Below are positions 27,801 to 39,379 of a DNA stretch of 64,000 bases, piece by piece. A model generated the notes under the pieces. It saw only the letters and a program-made list of their open reading frames with translations. It was not told the DNA's origin and did no database searches. The DNA lies in the NCBI GenBank assembly GCA_002633005.1, contig NMRA01000106.1, forward strand, positions 229,655 to 293,654, written 5' to 3'. Source of the DNA: Phoronis australis. Lineage: Eukaryota > Phoronida > Phoronidae. A program made the position numbers and the translations under genes. The stretch's first letter is position 1, and each line of letters opens with the position of its first letter.

Positions 27801-30800
27801 ACCGCTTTGCGTGTCGATGCATATTCGTCTTAGCACAGGGTCAAATAAATTAACCTAGTTTTGCTGTCTCGGTTACATGAGTTCACGTCGGTTGTGTAAC
27901 ACCACTACTTCGAAGGTTGAAGGCAAGCGGCATTAGTAAACATTGGATTATGGACAATGCAACAAGTTTTGGATGAAAAACGTGAAAGTTTTCTTTACAT
28001 TTGATCTTTAATTTGACTCCTGACGTTAACAAATTGTATTAGATCGGTTGCTTCCCGGTTAATACAACGCTGTATAGTCATTTTGTAAACGCGGCTGTTT
28101 TTCGCAGTCTTCGCCCACAATTGATTTTGTTTGTGTAACGCCAAACTGCATCGTTTTTGCGTGTTTTAAGTTATTCACCGGTCTCCTATCACGCGCCCAT
28201 GATGAAGGATTAGTGAGTGAGTTGTTACACCGCGAAGAGTTCTCACTCCGGGGATTTTATTTTCATAGTATTGACCCGGCGAAATTCACGGTCCAGTATG
28301 CCCTAAACCCATGGACTTCTACGGCTCTAACTTCGAAATCATACTATGGTTACGATTTCCACGAACTATGACGGTGACATCAAACACGGAATGACCACTG
28401 TTGAGGCTACAGCCAATTGTAGCTTTGCGCATTCTGTTTTCATGTATCGGTGACGTTAAAATCTGGGCTAGTTACATGTACACGTAGGCCCCTATCAGTT
28501 GGTCGTTCACGTTGTTCCAAAAATAAACACTTTCTGTCAACAACATATTGACAAATTATGTAAAATAAAACAATTGTGAACGGGAAGATGTGAATACGTG
28601 GTGAAGAGGTATTGTCTCTACGCGGCATATGTGCGTGAATCTTTGGTAAAGCGATTGCGATGGCAAAAAATGATAGAAAATACATCAAGGTGCACTTTTG
28701 AGAAGCAAAGCGTCTGGTGATATTGATAGCGTATGATCTGGCCACCTCAGGTAGTAAGTGACGCTGAATGAGAAGTGGCAACTACATGTTTGGCTTGTAA
28801 CGCCACCCCTCCCCGAGTTTTGCCAATTCTAATCAGTCACCACTCGAGATTTGGTTCCGTTTCATTCCTAAAAGCACAAAATAATTCTTCTGTGCTCAGC
28901 TGTAAGAAAAAATACAATTTTTTGAAATGGTGCTCAGTCTTAAAAAAGTTTCCATTATGAGAACGCTTTATCAGAAATGCCAAGCACACGCAGTGTTGTA
29001 AAACAAAGACGTTGGCGTTTCCGTATGTCCACAAAAGTGCTTTGAGCATTGTTTACAAATTTGTTCATTTCGCTTTTCTACACTGACGACTATGGTCATA
29101 ACGGTGTTTTAAAAAAGTACACTTTTGACGGCATTTTCAAAAAAATATTTTGGTTTATGAATTCACCGAGTCGGTGCCACGGGCATAAAACGTATCTGCG
29201 TAAAGAAATAGTTGCGTTTTCAAAACATTCAGAGCATGAGCTCAAGGACTACCTGAAAAAGAAAATAAAACCGAATACCAAACAGAAACTTGTCCGTTGA
29301 TCATATAGCTCTTGGAAAACTGTTATCCCTAAGAAATGTGCAAAATACGAACGTCATTTACGGAAGGTTGTACCAGAAGTGATTCGTTGCCGGCAGTGGA
29401 GCCGCCACGCGATAGTAAAAATACAGTGATGTGCAATAGTTAGCTGAATGGAAAGCTGAAGCGGAAAAATTCAGAACACACATTTTCTATTCAGGAATTG
29501 AAATCTCTGTAGAATCAAAAACAATTGACAACCAGGATTTATTGGGTCAGAAGACTTATCATGCCAGGAGAGAATTCTTTTCATGCCCGGGTGGTCACCC
29601 ATTATGCAATGATGGCTGTCCAGTGTGTACCTATACATTGGCATCTATTGTAAAAGGTGGATTAGATGAAAGAAATTCAACTGCATTTCCAAGATAATAT
29701 GTCTTGTCAGCAAGAGGTTGAACATTTAGCCCTTGTGTATAGGTATAGAACGAACATTATCACTTTGAAGGATCAATGCTTGGGGATGGTGATGGGGTGT
29801 TCTGGCGAGTAAAGTTACTGACGTGGTAAGTTTTTGAACGTGGCTTATTAAATTTTCAGTTCGGTCGTATTTTATTTTGATCCTGAAGTGAAGAATTTTT
29901 GGTCCTCACTTGATAAATTATAGGTGCTGATGTGATAAATTTCAGCCTTGACGTGGTGAATTTTAGTCTTTATTTGTTTTTTTTTTTGGTCTTCTGTGTG
30001 AAAACAATCTCAATGTATTGGATTGTTTTAATTCCTGCTTAAGTAAAATTTCTGGTTTTGAGATATTTATCTTTGGTCCTGGAGAGTTAACATGTTTTGC
30101 TTGGTTTTAATCTTGTATAGAAAATATATGTTGTTAAATGTTGCAAATTAGGCCTCCCATAAATGTGAGAGAGCAAGTTGTGTAGCAGCGTTCTGTGTAA
30201 CTTCTTATATAAATCTAGGTGTTCGTGATTTAGTAATACTATGAAAAATGAGTAGTTATGACTATGAAAAATGAGTAGTTGTGGATTCTTTTGAAATACT
30301 GTATCCTTTGTATATGCCTGGTGTAGATGGCTCAGTGTGATATTATGTAAGCCTTATTATCCTCTATGGCTTAACAACTATATATCTTCATTCATGCCTA
30401 GAGGTACTCCCAGGATCATCAAGCATGTGTGTGTATGTTTTTAGTCTAATGAGGCGTGCTTCGAATGTACAATTAGTAATCATACTTTTACAGTGGTTCA
30501 TATCAAACGGATTCATTAAATCCAGTAAATATTTTTGCAACTGCCGATCTGCATATTAGACATGTATATTGCATCATACCTCATCAGAGTAAAACTTGTT
30601 ATCAATCATAGTAGAAACATTTATTTTTATCATTGCCACAAGACGTTAACAAACGCAGTCAGTGTCTGTAACTGTTGTGTCTACATAGCTGATGAATTAA
30701 AGTCGGTCTAATTGCATTTTTATATCACTGATTCATGCCAAAGGTTTGAAATTGCGCCCCCTTAAGAGTTTTGTCTTGCCCTGGTGATCACTAGAATCCG

Positions 30801-33800
30801 ATGCAATAAACTTATAGAAGTTGTTTTTTAACCAGGGTAATAGAGCTGAAAAGTTTGTGCGTTTTCGTTTGCGAGAGTGTTCTTTTTGAATCACTGGATT
30901 AATAATTTATACGCTCTACATGAAAACACAGACAAGTTTTTTAGGATTACCTGTACCAGGTTACCCCGAAAATATTATTTTCAAAGTTTTACCCCCTGGA
31001 GTATACGCGAAACGTCAACAATTGTGTTCTTACGCCAAAGGGCTCGGAAGGCTCTAGCCTTGGTACGAAGGTGTTTACTAAATTAAATATACAAATTTGC
31101 GCCGTTGTGGGTAAAAACTGACCGAATAAAATCTTCCTAGAATAATCTAAATTATTTACCAGCGTTGCAACATTTGGTTTTCTACAATTATTATGCTGCT
31201 AAAATTAGGGTATAACCTTTTGCGTCGACTTTCGACGCAATGAAATATTGCGTCACCTATTAGTCAGTTTCTTTTTCCCAGATTATTCAATCAAACATTC
31301 TCCCTCGAGGTTGCGTAAACGTCAAGACAAATGATCAGAATTGGTTTCACTTCATTATATGTTTTTGGAATTTTGATATCAGTGAACCAAGTTTTGCTGT
31401 CACCATATAATGGGAGATGTCGATAACATTTTGAAAGTGGCGCGTGTCAAGAATGAACTCTTTTCAAAACGACGACATACGTTTTTTCGTTACAAAAGGC
31501 AGAGAATTACGCAAGAAGATCACGTCAGATGTTTTTCGTTTAAACGGCCGTAACGGGCAATTTGAATGCCAATTGGCTTCCAGAGTTTGCATGCAAACTC
31601 GCCGGTCTTGAGCTCATGTTGATACAAGCTTTTCGACGAGGTGACAAGTGTACAAGCAACTATCGGGGCTGTGTGAAATTTCGAGGTCTGTTTGAGCTCA
31701 ATACGCAGTGGCACCTTGCTGTATTTTGAAAATAGTCTTCACAGCTAGCTGGCTAGATAGGAAGGCTCTAGCTTCGAAATTTTTTTTACTGCGAAAGTGA
31801 CAACAATTTCAGAATGATGATGGATGATGGATTACATTATAAACCGATCACAGTCTTCTGTTTTCATGCGCCCATGATTTAATATCGGCGCTATGTTCAA
31901 ACCATTGTTTATATTGTTCCTAAAATAAAATTGGGTTCTATTGCTGTACCAACATATTAAGAAAAATAAACAATAATTATCTGTGGTAAAGCGCAATATA
32001 CAGCGTGACGAAGTGATGATCAAGAGCAATAACGGATGAGCGCAAATGCGTGCTTGTTGAGCAATCCGCGGCATGAAAACATTTGAGGTCGTAAAATATC
32101 CAGTGTTGTATTCTGATTTTTATGCAATTTTGCTGTAAATTTCAAATTTCGTGCTTGTTTTTATGCATAATGCACTGCATAAAAAGTCTGATATCTAAAC
32201 TTAGAAATTATTTTTCCGCTATATCACTTAACGTTTGATTTTACCACGCCTTCATTAATTCAACATAAGGTATTCGGCTTGTGTAATGCCACGCACTTCG
32301 TATTTGTAGGTTGATTCGATTTTACCTCCATTTAATAGTTGAACAAAATTTGATAAACCGATGTCAAGACCGGAGTTGCCACTGGTAAACGAACAGCGAA
32401 CAGTTAAATGTTTGTTTGTCCAAAGTTCACCCGCTAAGTCATAAAATGCTAATTGCCGACCAAGGACACGCTTAATCCGAATTGGTCGTCTACGCTAGGC
32501 GACCAATTAGCCGACCCAAGTGCCGACCACAGAGGCGACTAAGCAGACGGCTCCTAGCCGACCGTTGTTGGTCGGCTGGTGGTCGGCTAGACGACCGGTC
32601 GACGGCCGGTCGTCGACCAATTTCCGACCGGTCGGCCAAAAATTCGTGATGTGTGCTGTATATCTTAAATAAATGTTGAAAATGATGGCCACTGCAAGCT
32701 GTTGATTACCCATTCAGCCTGGTCACAAAGCATATTTAATTACCCATGGTACTGAACTATCTATAAAGTCTTAGGTTTTATGTAAACATTAAAAATCAGA
32801 ATGTGCACGAGACATATGTGGTTTATCACTCTTCATTCCACTATTGGTTCCATTGCAGGCTTGTGTTGACAGAGAGTGCTACCCATCACCCCTAAACTAC
32901 TATCAGTTCCCAAAGTCCTGCTGCACATCAATCAATGAAGTTATTTGTCACGGTATACCAGACATGAGGCCACTGCAGGATGGGGATATTTGTAATGGTT
33001 AGTGATATTAGCAAACTGTCTCCTCTGGAAAGTTTAAAAGTACTCTGTAATGGCCTTTTGGTGTTTTGCTGTAGATTAAACATCTGGTTGAGAATGTTTT
33101 AGACACAAATTTGTCTTCTCTCTTAACTTAGCTATCAATCAAAAGTAGTACAAAAACAGACAGAATGCTTCTAGTGGGATACAAGCCACTTACAGGTGTC
33201 CTGCATTTTGTGAACCAGTTCATGAGTAACTGGTTCTCAAAAAGCTGGATCATTGCATGTGGTTATTGTCTCTCCTGGCATAGAAAGTCACGTGATTACC
33301 ATCCTTGCACTGAAGTTGGGAATGTGTGGAACGAGAACACCTTCATTGTTCAATGGTTAAACCCACCATAAAACATGGTCTGGTGTTAAAAACATGTGAT
33401 GTATGTGCCAAATTCTCATCCTTTGTTTTTAAATTGAAATTGGTTTTATATTGCCTGGAATTCCCAACAGCCGTATTACCATGGCAACTGAAACTGACTC
33501 CGCATGACAAGCTACTTAATGTGCTTGCTCCACGAACCTAATTTACATCATGTGGCTCAATAAAATCAAAAGTTTGGCGTAAGATGCAGGATTGTTGCCC
33601 CTTTAAGATAAATTATGTTGTGCAATCTTTTGTTATGAATTGTGCTGGTAAATAGGTCACAATGTTATTGATATTTTGTTTTGCTGACAAGGTAGAAAGT
33701 CATGGCACCATTTTAGTACTTTTTATGTTACAGCAGTTTATCTCAGAAAAAATGTACGATCATTATTGCTGTTTTCTGCTAAACCCTTGAATGGAGGCTT

Positions 33801-36800
33801 TCAGTTACAGCTGAAATCAAAATATACATTGTTTAAAAAATGATGAAAACACATTGACTTCCCTTTTCAGTTGACATAACTGTGTATTACCGTGGTTACC
33901 ATGGAGATCTAAATGAAACCTTCTTTGTGGGTAGTGTAGACGATGAGAGTAAAAAGCTTGTGCAGACGACATACGAGTGCATGTCACATGCAATAGACTT
34001 AGGTAAGCTCAATCCAAGTATCAGATTTTCCTCCAGATTTATGACTTAACGTTAAATTTATCATTTTTTATTTTTTTCTGTAAGCTGGTCACGATTGTTG
34101 TATGCAGTACCTGAAGAAAATTTTAAAGATGTTTCCATCTTGATAAAGTAAGGGCACATGTTCAATGATGTTAAAGTCGTTATTGTTTTGAATTTTGAGC
34201 TCTGTTCTAACTTAACTTCAGATAGAAAAAAGTTTATTGTTTTTCCTCCATAGAACTCTATTATTACTTGCATAGTTATCTCACTACATTCCCTTTGCAT
34301 TGCAGTGAAACCGGGTGTTCGTTACAGGGACATTGGCAATGTGATTCAGAAACATGCTCAGGCCCATGGTTATTCTGTTGTCAGGACTTACTGTGGCCAT
34401 GGTATACACCAGTAAGTATTGGTTACTCTGTTGTCAGGACTTACTGTGACCACAGTATACACCTGTAAGAATTGGTAAATCTGTTGTCAGGGCTTACTGT
34501 GGCCACGGTATACACCTGTAAGAATTGGTAAATCTGTTGTCAGGGCTTACTGTGGCCACGGTATACACCTGTAAGTATTGGTTACTCTGTTGTCAGGACT
34601 TACTGTGACCACAGTATACACCTGTAAGAATTGGTAAATCTGTTGTCAGGGCTTACTGTGGCCATGGTATACACCAGTAAGTATTGGTTACTCTGTTGTC
34701 AGGACTTACTGTGACCACGGTATACAACGGTAAGTATTGGTTATGCTGTTGTCAGAACTTCCTGTGGTCACAGTATACACCAGTAAGTATGGAGGAGGAA
34801 ATTAAAGTCTTTAAGGCAAAAGATCACCCATTCTAAGCTATTTTCAATAACTTCAATATCACATTGTGAATTGAATCATGCACCACTTTAATGATGCATC
34901 AGAAAATGTTAAGTTTCCAGAGTTCTGCAAATTTTATTTTCCTAGGACCAGAATTAAGTCTTTCGTTTTGCTGTACTAAAGCAAAGTTACAATATTTCGC
35001 CCTATCAATTTCCAAGCAAATAGCCGATTTCCAGTATCTCTTTCCTTTTGTCTCTGTTATGTCATTTGCAGATTTTTATGTAGCAAAATTCATAGGTTTA
35101 GTCATGTATTTGGCAATTTGCAAGCATGCATTTATTATGCGCCCACATATTTATATGTGGACGCATTATGCCGTCATCTCCGTCCGTCCGTCCGTCCGTC
35201 CGTACGGGCGGCGTCCGTCCGGCGTCGTCGTCCGGCGTCCGCTGCTCTATCTCCAAAACCCTTTGACATATGTTCATGAAATTTGGCACATATGTTCCAT
35301 TCATGAATGGGACGGCATGTGCGAACTTTCGGACGGATCCGACTACCGGTGTGCCCCCTAGTGGCAATTTTAGTTTTTTACGCTTACCTTTGTATCTTCA
35401 AAAGTCCTGAACGGATTTTCATGAAATTTGGTATGTAGGCACGTATTGGTGAGATGACGCTATCCTGCCGTTTTCAGATGGATTCGACATAGTTTGCGCC
35501 ACCTAGTGGCCATTTTTAGTGTTTTCGAGTGTGTTTTTGTGCGTCAACCCCTCTATCAACCAAACCGCTCAAAGGATGATTGTGAAAATTGGCATGTATA
35601 TGCTTACTATGTAGAGGACGGTTGACGATGATTTTCCGACGATTTCGANNNNNNNNNNNNNNNNNNNNNNNNNNNNNNNNNNNNNNNNNNNNNNNNNNNN
35701 NNNNNNNNNNNNNNNNNNNNNNNNNNNNNNNNNNNNNNNNNNNNNNNNNNNNNNNNNNNNNNNNNNNNNNNNNNNNNNNNNNNNNNNNNNNNNNNNNNNN
35801 NNNNNNNNNNNNNNNNNNNNNNNNNNNNNNNNNNNNNNNNNNNNNNNNNNNNNNNNNNNNNNNNNNNNNNNNNNNNNNNNNNNNNNNNNNNNNNNNNNNN
35901 NNNNNNNNNNNNNNNNNNNNNNNNNNNNNNNNNNNNNNNNNNNNNNNNNNNNNNNNNNNNNNNNNNNNNNNNNNNNNNNNNNNNNNNNNNNNNNNNNNNN
36001 NNNNNNNNNNNNNTAGTGGCCATTTTTACTGTTTTCGAGTCTGTATTTTTGCGTCCACCCCTCTATCAACCAAACCGCTCAAAGGATGGTTGTGAAAATT
36101 GGCATGTATGTGCTTACTATAAAGAAGACAGCTGACAATGATTTTCAGACGATTTGGATTACTGTGGCGCCTCCTAGTAGCAGATTTTTTTTTGCACCTA
36201 TGGCTGTATCTCCTAAACCATTCGCAGGATCTTTACGAAATTTAATAAGTGAAATTATATGATGTTAACAACAGACGATGACCTAGCCTATTGAGGAGAC
36301 AATGACCATGCCTTTCCATTTTGCAAAGTACAACATACTACATATATGCCCTCTACTGGCCACTTAATGGTACCAATAAACAACCCTAGAAGGATACCGT
36401 ATACGGTGCAATTGTGGGCGCATTTCAACGCTCTGCGTTGCTCTTGTAATTGTACCTTTGAGGTCAAGTGATTTTGAGGCCATACTTTTATCTTGAGACT
36501 TTTGATGCGTTTGTACTGCTTGCGTTCGTTACTTTCCCCATGTCAAGTTTTAGATTTGTTGTGACTGATTTTGTTGACTTGATGCCCCTATTTCATGTAA
36601 GTACTTGATTCTTGCTCACAAGAAAATTTAGTATCTTGTTTTTGAAATCGTTTTACTACCTACAAATAGTTGTCGAAAAGTCCTAAAAATAATGGATTGT
36701 GGCTCATGAAAATTTGCAGCTGCTTTATACTATTTGAAGTAACATTTCAATAAATAGTGCTTTTTCTTTCAGGCTATTCCATACAGCTCCAAGTGTTCCC

Positions 36801-38836
36801 CACTATGCTAGTGAGTGCTAACAATTCTATAAATTAGTTACTGTACATAAAATATATGCATTATTTGACCTGATTTAATTCTCACTACCTACTGATATCA
36901 AGTTTTGTGTTAGATATTGACATATGTGTAGCTGGAATGCAACATTGTTACTTTCTTTTCATTTTGTTTATTTCATTACAAGAGTCCTGTGGTGAAGAAA
37001 ACATCTCATTTCCATCCATGTGTAATTCCAGACATTGGCTTTCTTGTGTTGGTCAATTAATTTCAGGAATGGAAATTTTATAACTTATTTACAATGAATT
37101 TAAAAACCACAGGGATGGAGCACGTAACTTTAAATCTCCATCTAGGTTTCATGTGAACTGTTTGTACCTGTTAAGTGTCTGCATAACAACTTGTTTTAGC
37201 GGGTTTACACATTTTTTAAAAATGTGCCCTAACATGTTACTTAGTGGTGCATGATGCCCTCCATTTGTACATATTTAATAGAGGTATAGTCTGCCTAAAT
37301 TGGCCTTAGTTACTGTTGTAATAGTTTGAGAATGTTTCTGCAAGGCAGAAGAAGTGTCCCTTAGTTTAGAGTGTGCACCTCTTGAGAAGTCCCAAGACCC
37401 TGTTGTTAATTACGGGATCAGAGTCTTTGTTCTGTTTCAGAGAATAAAGCTGTTGGTGTGATGAAAGCTGGGCACACGTTTACCATAGAACCTATGATCT
37501 CTGCTGGTAAGTGTCTTTAATACAGGAACTGTGTGCAAAATTTTGACCCTCTCAATGCATCAGTTGGTATCAAAGATGTGGGTTCACTTTTTCCTGCGTT
37601 TTTTTGCATAACTTCACTAAATTGTTCGTTTGTGGTGTTCTTAGCTTAGGCTTCCTAAAAGTTTTGAAACTTCACTATATGGTGCATTACTCACATTCAA
37701 GAAAAAAAATAAGCTGCTTTCTTGTCAGTTCCAAAGTGGCTAGGTTCTGTGTACGGGCAATCATTAAAAAAAGAACTGAGTTTTAAATTGACTCTTGAAT
37801 TTTGATAGCACACACATATGGCTTTTCACTGTATGTTAGTTGTGTGCAATTAAACAAAAGTACATAGAGAATGGTTGAACTACATATGTTGAAGGTGTTT
37901 GATCAATTGTTGCAAAGAGTTTGAATTCATTTTCTTGGAGTCTATCAATTTTTGTGTGGTTAATGACCCAAGCCTGGGTCACTTGCATTCCATTTGACTA
38001 GTACTGGTACATGTGAGCTGTTTCATTTTTAACATGTGCCTGTGTTACAGATGAGGTAAAGCTGCTGTCCTATCAAGAAGTTTGTGCGTTGTTGTTTAAG
38101 GTGGCTGATGATATCAGTGTTATCATCAATAAAATATGTATCTGCTAATTTGCTCCATACGCCACTTGTTGTTTGCGTCCCGTGACATGAAAGCATTTTC
38201 TGCCACGGGTGATTTCCAAAAGAGCTCCACAACCAAGAAAGAGCCAGGTTTGACAATCTTTTCGAATTGTTGGTATGAGGCACAGGCCACATGTTTGAAA
38301 AGTGTGGGAAAGATGTCATTGATTTCTCAATGTTATGTCCTTATAAGGACTGATCAAATAGTTCAAGGTGATCCTTTCTCAACCATTTTTCGGCCAACTT
38401 TTTTGGGAGTTACTTAATGGCTGTTATACTGAATCACAAATAGTATTTTGGCTTTTTACTGATCAAGATGCTGTGGTGACCCACGCAAATTTAAGAAAAA
38501 GCCCTGCCACCTTTTCTCCATGGTGCTTTTTGTATGCAATAAGAGTGAAATATACGAGGTGATAGATTGTGACCAACAGGTGGTGTGTGGGGCAGATTTT
38601 TTCATTACATTGATTAATGGAGTCGTGTTTTGCCACAACAATTTTCATGCGTGTTTAATATCCTAATAGGCACGTGGAGAGACGAGACCTGGCCAGATGA
38701 CTGGACGGCTGTGACTAAAGATGGAAAGAGATCAGCACAATTTGAGCAGACATTACTGGTCACAGATAGTGGAGTAGAAATAATGACTGGCAGACGGACT
38801 AATGGTGGGAAGCCTTGGTTTATGGAGCAGATGTGA
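18900..38836 (+). CDS. METAP1: Methionine aminopeptidase 1, 12 coding exons
   Basis: Removes the initiator methionine from nascent cytosolic proteins. Exons: 18900-19022, 21279-21330, 21879-21949, 23012-23072, 23982-24073, 27190-27273, 32859-32997, 33871-34002, 34306-34411, 36773-36810, 37441-37506, 38670-38836. All junctions are GT-AG and keep phase, giving 1131 nt (376 aa; human METAP1 is 386 aa). Exons 1-2 encode the N-terminal C6H2 zinc finger used for ribosome association ([20 protein letters not shown]). The pita-bread catalytic domain keeps metal ligands D209, D220, H290, E316 and E347 and catalytic H192 (CHGIPD) and H297 (VPHYA). The ATG at 18900 is the first in frame. Introns hold two HINE-like repeats (introns 5 and 9), a 5.1-kb transposon (intron 6) and an array duplicating the exon 9 end (intron 9). 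It converges with the minus-strand ASB-type gene, 2.9 kb between stop codons. Confidence 0.97.
19495..19610. repeat. Inverted repeat, about 39-bp arms, METAP1 intron 1
   Basis: Arms 19495-19533 and 19571-19610 share GGATACAGCGGTCCT, ATTTAGAGAACCAG and flanking ACTGGT in inverted orientation, with a loop of about 37 bases. Related strings (CTGGTTCTC, CACTGAATAAC) recur elsewhere, for example around 55270-55370 in the ASB-type gene and near 33225, which suggests an old dispersed element. Confidence 0.6.
21407..21525. repeat. 16-bp minisatellite TGTGTGGCTGAGTGAG, about 7 copies
   Basis: Tandem copies of TGTGTGGCTGAGTGAG with single-base variants in METAP1 intron 2, about 75 bp after the exon 2 donor. 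Confidence 0.85.
23098..23275. repeat. Two adjacent short tandem repeats, METAP1 intron 4
   Basis: A 19-bp unit (CTTGTTGCTCTGAATGTGT) occurs three times in a row from about 23102. It is followed by two diverged copies of a unit of about 50 bp containing TTTTGTCCTWAACRGTTAGT (23176-23275). Confidence 0.75.
23451..23786 (+). CDS. Hypothetical small protein nested in METAP1 intron 4
   Basis: A 111-codon reading frame starts at ATG 23451; an in-frame ATG at 23397 would add 18 residues. It lies within METAP1 intron 4 (23073-23981) on the same strand. The protein is mixed in composition, with a proline/glycine stretch ([19 protein letters not shown]) followed by a charged helical segment with [16 protein letters not shown]. 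It has no signal peptide and no motif I recognise. Codon use looks protein-like, unlike the low-complexity shadow frames nearby. It could be a nested single-exon gene, an unused alternative exon or a fossil of an inserted element. Transcript evidence is needed before it is called a gene. Confidence 0.3.
   Translation: MSLNPSNSNEYFGYYDYFLNLLVNGILPRYESSDPGGQISSPGPDGSPVWYISGWLAPELIEIDQKYKAIDMRYNAITKKLSGSQFRCLIERLLGQMTVVRGIYSSWTKIK
24231..26675 (+). mobile_element. HINE/pearl-like element, copy A (METAP1 intron 5)
   Basis: The left end is a palindrome (GCGCCCACATAT/ATATGTGGACGC). A degenerate GTCC/CCGT microsatellite follows (24285-24345), then tandem monomers, then a right region ending in GTGGGCGCAT and the hairpin AACGC-TCC-GCGTT plus GCTCTT. 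The 10-bp ATGCGCCCAC near the left end is the exact inverse of GTGGGCGCAT near the right end. The monomers average about 150 bp (146, 161, 144) and each carries CCTAGTGGC. Three of them form a 451-bp higher-order unit repeated about four times (CCGGTGTGCC at 24449, 24900, 25351, 25802). This architecture matches non-autonomous Helitron-related elements (HINEs, 'pearl' family). No protein is encoded; open frames inside are repeat by-products. Confidence 0.75.
28977..29429 (+). pseudogene. Decayed open frame inside the intron 6 transposon
   Basis: Frame 3 stays open from ATG 28977 to 29429 except for TGA codons at about 29043 and 29298, ending at a third TGA. It starts with a basic segment ([18 protein letters not shown]), as in DNA-binding transposase N-termini, and later contains charged, protein-like sequence ([17 protein letters not shown]; then [18 protein letters not shown] after the second stop). 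The lone 83-codon piece at 29049-29297 is its middle part. I recognise no domain. It is probably a remnant of the element's own protein; a multi-exon structure with stops in introns cannot be excluded. Confidence 0.4.
29440..29697 (+). pseudogene. Cysteine-rich open frame without start codon, intron 6 transposon
   Basis: An 85-codon open frame follows an acceptor-like TGCAATAG. It contains the motif [20 protein letters not shown], that is C-x6-C-x3-C-x2-C, which resembles a metal-binding or zinc-knuckle segment. There is no ATG. Together with the frame just upstream it may be another exon or a frameshifted continuation of the transposon's protein. The function is not recognised. Confidence 0.3.
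34368..34791 (+). repeat. 53-bp tandem array duplicating the end of METAP1 exon 9 and its donor
   Basis: Eight units start at 34368, 34421, 34474, 34527, 34580, 34633, 34686 and 34739. Unit 1 is the last 44 bases of exon 9 (coding for [13 protein letters not shown]) plus the first 9 bases of intron 9. All eight keep a GTAAG donor core (CACCAGTAAGTATT, CACCTGTAAGAATT or close variants) and an internal TCTGTTGTCAG. Unit length is not a multiple of three, and use of a later donor reads through an immediate in-frame TAA (CAC CAG TAA). Confidence 0.95.
35133..36445 (+). mobile_element. HINE/pearl-like element, copy B with assembly gap (METAP1 intron 9)
   Basis: It has the same left palindrome, CCGT microsatellite (35180-35245), tandem monomers with CCTAGTGGC, right region and terminal hairpin (here AACGCTCTGCGTT) as copy A. 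A 365-base run of N (35649-36013) replaces part of the tandem array, so the true monomer number is unknown. It lies in the sense orientation of METAP1. Confidence 0.75.
35649..36013. other. Assembly gap (365 N)
   Basis: The gap is in the tandem core of HINE-like copy B, as expected where near-identical repeats collapse. Open frames spanning it are artefacts. Confidence 0.99.
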
Positions 38837-39373
38837 ATGATGTATTGAATAGTTTGGGTTGTGAACCTGTGGTGAAAATGCCATCTTACTCGACATGCTT
38901 CAGATAATTTTGGGGATGGAAATATTTACCAAGTTTGGCAGTATTCCATGACTAAAATTTGAAGGACTTATCAATTGTAAAGTTGGTCATGAATTTTTGT
39001 AAACTTGGCTTTTCAAAGAACCTTAATTCTGTAACCTTAAAGTTAATGACTCCAACTAATCTGCTTGATGTCTTAGTCTTATAGTTGGACTCGCATAAGT
39101 TGCATCCAAGCAGACGCAAGAGATTTTGGTGAATGAGGTGAAATCTGACTTTTGTGAAGGATCGAGCGCATGAACTGGAACCCAACTGTACTGAAAATCT
39201 GACTTGTGCATGCGAGTTGGGGGAGTTTTACTGTAATCCTATCTTTCAGTTCCACCAATGTCATTAAGAAATATTTGGGCAAAGTTGTAAGCTTGATGGA
39301 ATTATTTACGGTGATTTTTACCGTTACACTTCCTCGCAGTTTTTACAGACGCGACAAGATTGGTGACTGTAAA

Positions 39374-39379
39374 AATAAA
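39374..39379 (+). terminator. Candidate polyadenylation signal of METAP1
   Basis: AATAAA lies about 540 bp after the METAP1 stop codon and is followed by T/GT-rich sequence (CATATGTGTCTCTTTTCTTTTG). Confidence 0.5.

Larger units (their letters stand above)
27516..32658. mobile_element. 5.1-kb DNA transposon with 67-bp perfect inverted ends (METAP1 intron 6)
   Basis: The first 67 bases from CAGCACACATCACG are the exact inverse of the last 67. TA flanks both ends (27514-27515 and 32659-32660), consistent with a TA target duplication. Beyond the termini both sides carry subterminal GCCGACC-type motifs rich in GGTCGAC and CCGGTCGG palindromes (27540-27760 and 32450-32620). The left side has an extra tandem copy of a 33-bp segment. 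Inside lie decayed coding sequences (28977-29429 and 29440-29697), so this copy is probably dead. The superfamily is unresolved: TA target and a CAG start recall Tc1/mariner, but the length and GC-rich subterminal repeats do not. It accounts for nearly all of the 5.6-kb intron 6. Confidence 0.85.

Noticed and set aside
34891-35361. 156-codon open frame as a gene
   Set aside because: Its second half is the left end and microsatellite of HINE-like copy B, and the first half has no domain.
35569-36095. Open frames across the run of N
   Set aside because: They consist of unknown bases inside a HINE-like repeat.
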